Assembly: GCA_003242685.1 (NCBI GenBank)
Contig: QGVD01000088.1
Location: 1-12,944 of the forward strand
DNA: 12,944 bases
Direction of reading: 5' to 3'
From: Pseudomonadota bacterium
GTDB taxonomy: Bacteria > Pseudomonadota > Gammaproteobacteria > Steroidobacterales > Steroidobacteraceae
The notes beneath the pieces were generated by a model. That model was not told the origin of the DNA, did no database searches, and saw nothing but the letters and a program-made list of their open reading frames with translations. Positions 9,946 through 12,944 of this stretch are shown one piece after another. Numbering within the stretch: the stretch's first letter is position 1; each line of letters begins with the position of its first letter. Both the position numbers and the translations under genes were made by a program.

Positions 9946-10350
9946 CTACGGAAGCTTGATCTTTCCGCCGCCCGGCATGGGGCCCGACCCGGGACCGAGC
10001 GCGGCGGCACCCACCTCGGGCACGACGATGCGCGATGCGGCCTCGCGCCTTAGCTCGCGCGCTTCCTCGATCGCCTGCTCGAGCGCCGCCTTCACGGCCT
10101 CGGGAAACTTGCGGACCGCCTCTTCGAGCGTCTTCGCTTCGATCTCGAAGCCGAGCGGCAGAATGCCGGCCGGCGTGAGGAGCTGTGTCTGTCCCGAGAA
10201 CAGCACCGGGCGCGACGGATCGACTTCACCATCGACGGTGATCGGCGTCAGGCGCCGCAAGGTACCTGCCCGGCGGTCCGTGAAGATCTCCTCACGGTAG
10301 AGGTCCGACGGGTCGAGCTTGATCTCCGGAAGGTCGTTCTGCGATGCCAT
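9946..10350 (-). CDS. Conserved-looking small cytoplasmic protein of unknown function
   Basis: The frame encodes 134 residues from the ATG at 10350; a GTG at 10392 would add 14 residues (to 148), but the added part lacks any family-like pattern. The protein has no signal peptide or membrane helix. The first third is mixed and charged (LYREEIFTDRRAGTLRRLTPI), the middle reads like beta strands (PVLFSGQTQLLTPAGILPLGFEIEA), then a long charged amphipathic helix (about residues 74-104, EEAVRKFPEAVKAALEQAIE) and a flexible Gly/Pro tail ending in GGGKIKLP. I recall similar unnamed proteins in other Gammaproteobacteria but cannot confirm this here. It lies 114 bases downstream of mutT on the same strand and faces the DPP IV gene, with 21 bases between the stop codons. 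Coding bias matches its neighbours. No function is assigned. Confidence 0.82.
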   Translation of the reverse strand: MASQNDLPEIKLDPSDLYREEIFTDRRAGTLRRLTPITVDGEVDPSRPVLFSGQTQLLTPAGILPLGFEIEAKTLEEAVRKFPEAVKAALEQAIEEARELRREAASRIVVPEVGAAALGPGSGPMPGGGKIKLP

Positions 10351-10383
10351 GAGCCGTCCAATCGCGTCTGGGGTTTCGAGTCC

Positions 10384-10389
10384 ATTGTA
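10384..10389 (-). promoter_or_regulatory. Candidate -10 element for the small unknown gene
   Basis: On the minus strand TACAAT (one mismatch to TATAAT) lies 33 bases before the ATG at 10350, a rare AT-rich spot in this DNA. No good -35 box is seen at 16-18 bases spacing. If real, transcription would start near 10377, below the alternative GTG at 10392, supporting the shorter protein. Confidence 0.3.
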
Positions 10390-10464
10390 CACCCCGCCTC
10401 TCGCAGAACGCGCCGGAGCGGGAGCTTCTGCTGCGCGGAAACGTTCCGGGAGAGATGCGCGCGT

Positions 10465-10908
10465 TCAGCGATCCTGCGTTTCGAAACGCTGCGTGTCGAG
10501 ACGCTGCAGCGCTTCCACGAAAGGCCGGTCCGCCTCGAGGATGTCCTCATCGTCGAGCTGACGGGGCAGGACCCACTTGAGCCGCTGACCGTCGAGGCCG
10601 CGCGGAACGCCGGTGAAGCGTTCGACGAGCCACATCGACAGCTCCACGTGACGGTCCTCGTACTCGTGCGAGAGCCGCATGAAGGGACGGCTTTCCAGCA
10701 CTTCGACGCCGAGCTCCTCGCGCAGCTCGCGCACGAGCGCCCGCTCCTCGGGTTCGGCTTCGCCGATCTTGCCGCCCGGGAATTCCCAGCGGCCCGCCAT
10801 GTGCTTGCCGGCAGGCCGCTCGGCGATCAGCACGCGCCCTTCGGCGTCGAACATCGCCGCCGCGACCACGCGGATCCGCGGCTTGTGCGCTTCCGTGCCG
10901 GAGCTCAC
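10465..10908 (-). CDS. mutT: 8-oxo-dGTP diphosphatase MutT (Nudix)
   Basis: MutT hydrolyses 8-oxo-dGTP to the monophosphate, clearing the nucleotide pool of an oxidised base that causes A:T to C:G mutations. The protein is 147 residues. The Nudix box GX5EX7REUXEEXGU is complete, from G46 through E52 and R60-E61 to E64-E65-x-G67-V68, preceded by GRWEFPGGK. The start is taken as GTG at 10908, 10 bases after the secA stop; no good Shine-Dalgarno sequence lies in that gap, so translation is probably coupled to secA. secA followed by mutT is the order known from E. coli. The C terminus ends in a small repeat (QRLDT-QRFET) encoded by tandem 15-base units. The protein lacks the extra C-terminal thiamine-phosphate-synthase-like domain found in some MutT relatives. 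Confidence 0.93.
   Translation of the reverse strand: MSSGTEAHKPRIRVVAAAMFDAEGRVLIAERPAGKHMAGRWEFPGGKIGEAEPEERALVRELREELGVEVLESRPFMRLSHEYEDRHVELSMWLVERFTGVPRGLDGQRLKWVLPRQLDDEDILEADRPFVEALQRLDTQRFETQDR
10474..10503 (-). repeat. Two 15-base tandem units, each palindromic, at the end of mutT
   Basis: Two head-to-tail 15-base units (10474-10488 and 10489-10503) match at 13 positions. The first contains a perfect 14-base palindrome (GCGTTTCGAAACGC, 10476-10489); the second a palindrome with one mismatched pair (GCGTGTCGAGACGC, 10491-10504). They encode the pentapeptide repeat QRLDT-QRFET near the MutT C terminus. RNA from here could form small hairpins. Confidence 0.6.
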
Positions 10909-10918
10909 CGGGGCGGCA

Positions 10919-12944
10919 CTACTGAACGCTGGTCAGCGCACCGTGACAGTGCTTGTACTTCTTGCCCGAGCCGCAGGGGCACGGCTCGTTGCGCCCGATC
11001 TTCCGCTCGCCGCGCACGAAGGTGCCCTGCTGCAGCTCGGCGGGCGAAAGCGGACGTGCAGCAGGTCGCGCCGCGCCGCCGGCCGGTGAGCCCGCGACGG
11101 GCTGCGGCGCGCCTGCACCCGGCTGCGGCTGCGCGGCTTCCGCAGCGGCAAGAAGCGATGCGGCTTCCGCGTGCTGCGCCTGCAGTGCACGCATCAGGCG
11201 CTGGCGGCGCTCCTCCTCCTCGCGGTCGATCTCTTCCTGAGTGCGGATCTCGATCTTCGAGAGGATGGAGACGGTCTCGAACTTGACGCGCTCGAGCATC
11301 GCGGCGAAGAGCTCGAAGGCCTCGCGCTTGTACTCGAAGCGGTAGTCCTTCTGCGCATAGCCGCGCAGGTGAATGCCCTGGCGCAGGTAGTCCATGGCCG
11401 CGAGGTGATCGCGCCACTGCTGGTCGAGGACACGCAGCATGATGTCCTTCTCGACGTGCCGCATCACCGCCGGCCCGACGCGTGCGACCTTGGCTTCGTA
11501 CGCCTCGTGCACCGCCTTGATCACACGCTCGCGCAGCGCCTGCTCCTCGAGCTCGGGCTCCTGCTCGAGCCAGGCTTTCGGATCGATGCGCGTGTTGAAG
11601 TCCCGCAGCACGGCTTCCGCCAGGCCGTCGAGATCCCAGTCCTCGGGCGCCGCCGTCTTCGGCAGGTACTGATCGAGCAGGTTGCCGACGACTTCCTCGC
11701 GGATGCCGTGGATCGCGTCCGAGAGGTCCTCGGTCGCCATGATCTCGGTGCGCTGCTGGTACACGACCTTGCGCTGATCGTTGGCGACGTCGTCGAAGAG
11801 CAGGAGCTGCTTGCGGATGTCGAAGTTGTGCGATTCGACCTTGCGCTGCGCCTTCTCGATCTGGCGCGTCAGCATGCCGCTCTCGATGACCTCGCCTTCC
11901 TTCATGCCGGCCATCTGCAGCAGCCGCTTGGTGCGCACCGGATCGCCGAAGATGCGCATCAGGTTGTCTTCCATCGACAGATAGAAGCGGCTCGAGCCCG
12001 GGTCGCCCTGACGTCCCGCACGGCCGCGGAGCTGGTTGTCGATGCGGCGGGACTCGTGACGCTCGGTGCCGATGATGTGCAGGCCGCCCGCGGCGACCAC
12101 CTTGTCGTGGCGCGCCTGCCACTCGGCGCGGATGCGCTCGCGCGTGGCCTCGTCGAGCTCGCCGCCGTTCGCCGCGGCCGCCGCCTGCAGCTCCGCCTCG
12201 AGATTGCCGCCGAGCACGATATCCGTGCCGCGGCCGGCCATGTTCGTCGCGATCGTCACGGCGCCCGGCCGGCCCGCCTGCGCGATGATCTGCGCCTCGC
12301 GCTCGTGCTGCTTGGCATTGAGCACCTGGTGCGGAATGCCTTCCTTCTGCAGCAGGCTCGAGAGGAACTCCGAAGTCTCGATGGAGGTCGTGCCGACGAG
12401 CACGGGCTGCTCGCGCCGCACGCAGTCCTTGATGTCCTCGATGATCGCCTGGAACTTGTCCTTCTGCGTGAGGTACACGAGGTCCGGCAGATCCTTGCGG
12501 ATCATGGGCTTGTGCGTCGGGATCACGACGACCTCGAGCCCGTAGATCTGCAGGAACTCGGGTGCTTCCGTGTCCGCCGTACCGGTCATGCCGGCCAGCT
12601 TCTTGTAGAGGCGGAAGTAGTTCTGGAACGTGATCGAGGCGACCGTCTGGTTCTCCTCGCGCACGCGCACGCCTTCCTTCGCCTCGATCGCCTGGTGCAG
12701 ACCGTCCGACCAGCGGCGGCCCGGCATCGTGCGGCCGGTGAACTCGTCGACGATGATCACCTCACCGTTGCGCACGATGTACTCGACGTCGCGCTTGTAG
12801 AGCGCGTGCGCGCGCAGCGCGGCGTTGAGGTGATGCATCAGGCGGATGTTGGCGGCGTCGTAGGCTCTCGCCCTCGCGCAGCAGTCCCGCCTCGACCATG
12901 AGCTTCTCGACGTGCTCGTGGCCCTCCTCGGTGAGGTGGACCTG
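10919..12944 (-). CDS. secA: Protein translocase ATPase SecA, C-terminal part with an apparent frameshift
   Basis: SecA is the ATPase motor that pushes preproteins through SecYEG. The N-terminal part (start of NBD1, most of the preprotein cross-linking domain) lies beyond the window. From the ATG-like codon at 12838, 639 residues run to the stop at 10919. Visible parts are the VIIVDEFTGRTMPGRRWSDG segment, the NBD2 motifs TNMAGRGTD (about residues 198-206 of this stretch) and QLRGRAGRQGDPG (about 269-281), the helical scaffold/wing region, an Ala/Pro-rich linker, and a C-terminal SEC-C zinc tail CPCGSGKKYKHCH that binds SecB and lipids. The ATG at 12838 is not the real start: conserved SecA sequence continues upstream, first in the same frame (YDAANIRL, to 12860) and then in another frame (from 12944 down to 12864, QVHLTEEGHEHVEKL...REGESL). 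mutT follows after 10 bases. Confidence 0.95.
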   Translation of the reverse strand, partial: RSTSPRRATSTSRSSWSRRDCCARARAYDAANIRLMHHLNAALRAHALYKRDVEYIVRNGEVIIVDEFTGRTMPGRRWSDGLHQAIEAKEGVRVREENQTVASITFQNYFRLYKKLAGMTGTADTEAPEFLQIYGLEVVVIPTHKPMIRKDLPDLVYLTQKDKFQAIIEDIKDCVRREQPVLVGTTSIETSEFLSSLLQKEGIPHQVLNAKQHEREAQIIAQAGRPGAVTIATNMAGRGTDIVLGGNLEAELQAAAAANGGELDEATRERIRAEWQARHDKVVAAGGLHIIGTERHESRRIDNQLRGRAGRQGDPGSSRFYLSMEDNLMRIFGDPVRTKRLLQMAGMKEGEVIESGMLTRQIEKAQRKVESHNFDIRKQLLLFDDVANDQRKVVYQQRTEIMATEDLSDAIHGIREEVVGNLLDQYLPKTAAPEDWDLDGLAEAVLRDFNTRIDPKAWLEQEPELEEQALRERVIKAVHEAYEAKVARVGPAVMRHVEKDIMLRVLDQQWRDHLAAMDYLRQGIHLRGYAQKDYRFEYKREAFELFAAMLERVKFETVSILSKIEIRTQEEIDREEEERRQRLMRALQAQHAEAASLLAAAEAAQPQPGAGAPQPVAGSPAGGAARPAARPLSPAELQQGTFVRGERKIGRNEPCPCGSGKKYKHCHGALTSVQ
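12860..12863 (-). other. Frameshift point in secA (about two bases missing)
   Basis: On the minus strand the sequence reads GAG-AGC-C-TAC. SecA proteins have ...GESLY... here, which needs GAG-AGC-CTN-TAC, so two bases are lacking. The loss of one CT from CTCTAC would give exactly the observed bases. Without correction, the upstream frame runs into TGA at 12762-12764. This is most simply a sequence error; a genuine mutation in an essential gene is less likely. Confidence 0.85.

Noticed and set aside
11171..12901. A 576-codon open frame on the plus strand opposite secA
   Set aside because: SecA on the minus strand has all family motifs over this stretch. The opposite frame gives an Arg/Leu/Val-rich product without recognisable domains, as expected from strong third-position GC bias.

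Overview
The window is GC-rich chromosomal DNA from what is most likely a gammaproteobacterium. The evidence is the combination of ZapD and YacG (both typical of Gammaproteobacteria), a pilB-pilC-pilD type IV pilus cluster joined to coaE, and mutT directly behind secA. The base composition and the pair of S9 serine peptidases would suit a Xanthomonadales/Nevskiales/Steroidobacter-like lineage, but that placement is inference. The window is almost fully coding: no gene-free stretch exceeds about 120 bases, and I see no tRNA, rRNA, CRISPR array, insertion sequence or prophage.

Layout. (1) 1-4221, plus strand: pilB (cut by the window start), pilC, pilD and coaE form a tight operon with gaps of 14 and 24 bases and then a 4-base ATGA overlap. 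PilB powers pilus extension, PilC is its inner-membrane platform and PilD processes the prepilins. CoaE, the last step of coenzyme A synthesis, is carried along. (2) 4341-5373, plus: zapD and yacG, a small operon for FtsZ bundling and gyrase modulation. A 119-base gap before it holds a short hairpin and a 10-base tandem repeat. (3) 5370-9924: two exported S9-family proline-directed peptidases transcribed away from each other. One is a prolyl-oligopeptidase-like lipoprotein (minus) and the other a DPP IV-like enzyme (plus). They share a 46-base start-to-start region containing an 8-base inverted repeat. Together they could cut proline-containing peptides outside the cytoplasm: an endopeptidase plus an X-Pro dipeptidase. 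(4) 9946-12944, minus: secA (its N-terminal part lies beyond the window), mutT and a small conserved-looking protein of unknown function.

The most notable anomaly is in secA. The two halves of a well-conserved stretch lie in different reading frames, joined near 12860-12863, as if two bases were missing. In an essential gene this points first to a sequencing or assembly error. The second point of interest is genome organisation: the neighbourhood secA-mutT / yacG-zapD-coaE, known from enteric bacteria, is present but split by the peptidase pair and the small unknown gene. I found no convincing undescribed multi-gene system; most of the window is core housekeeping.
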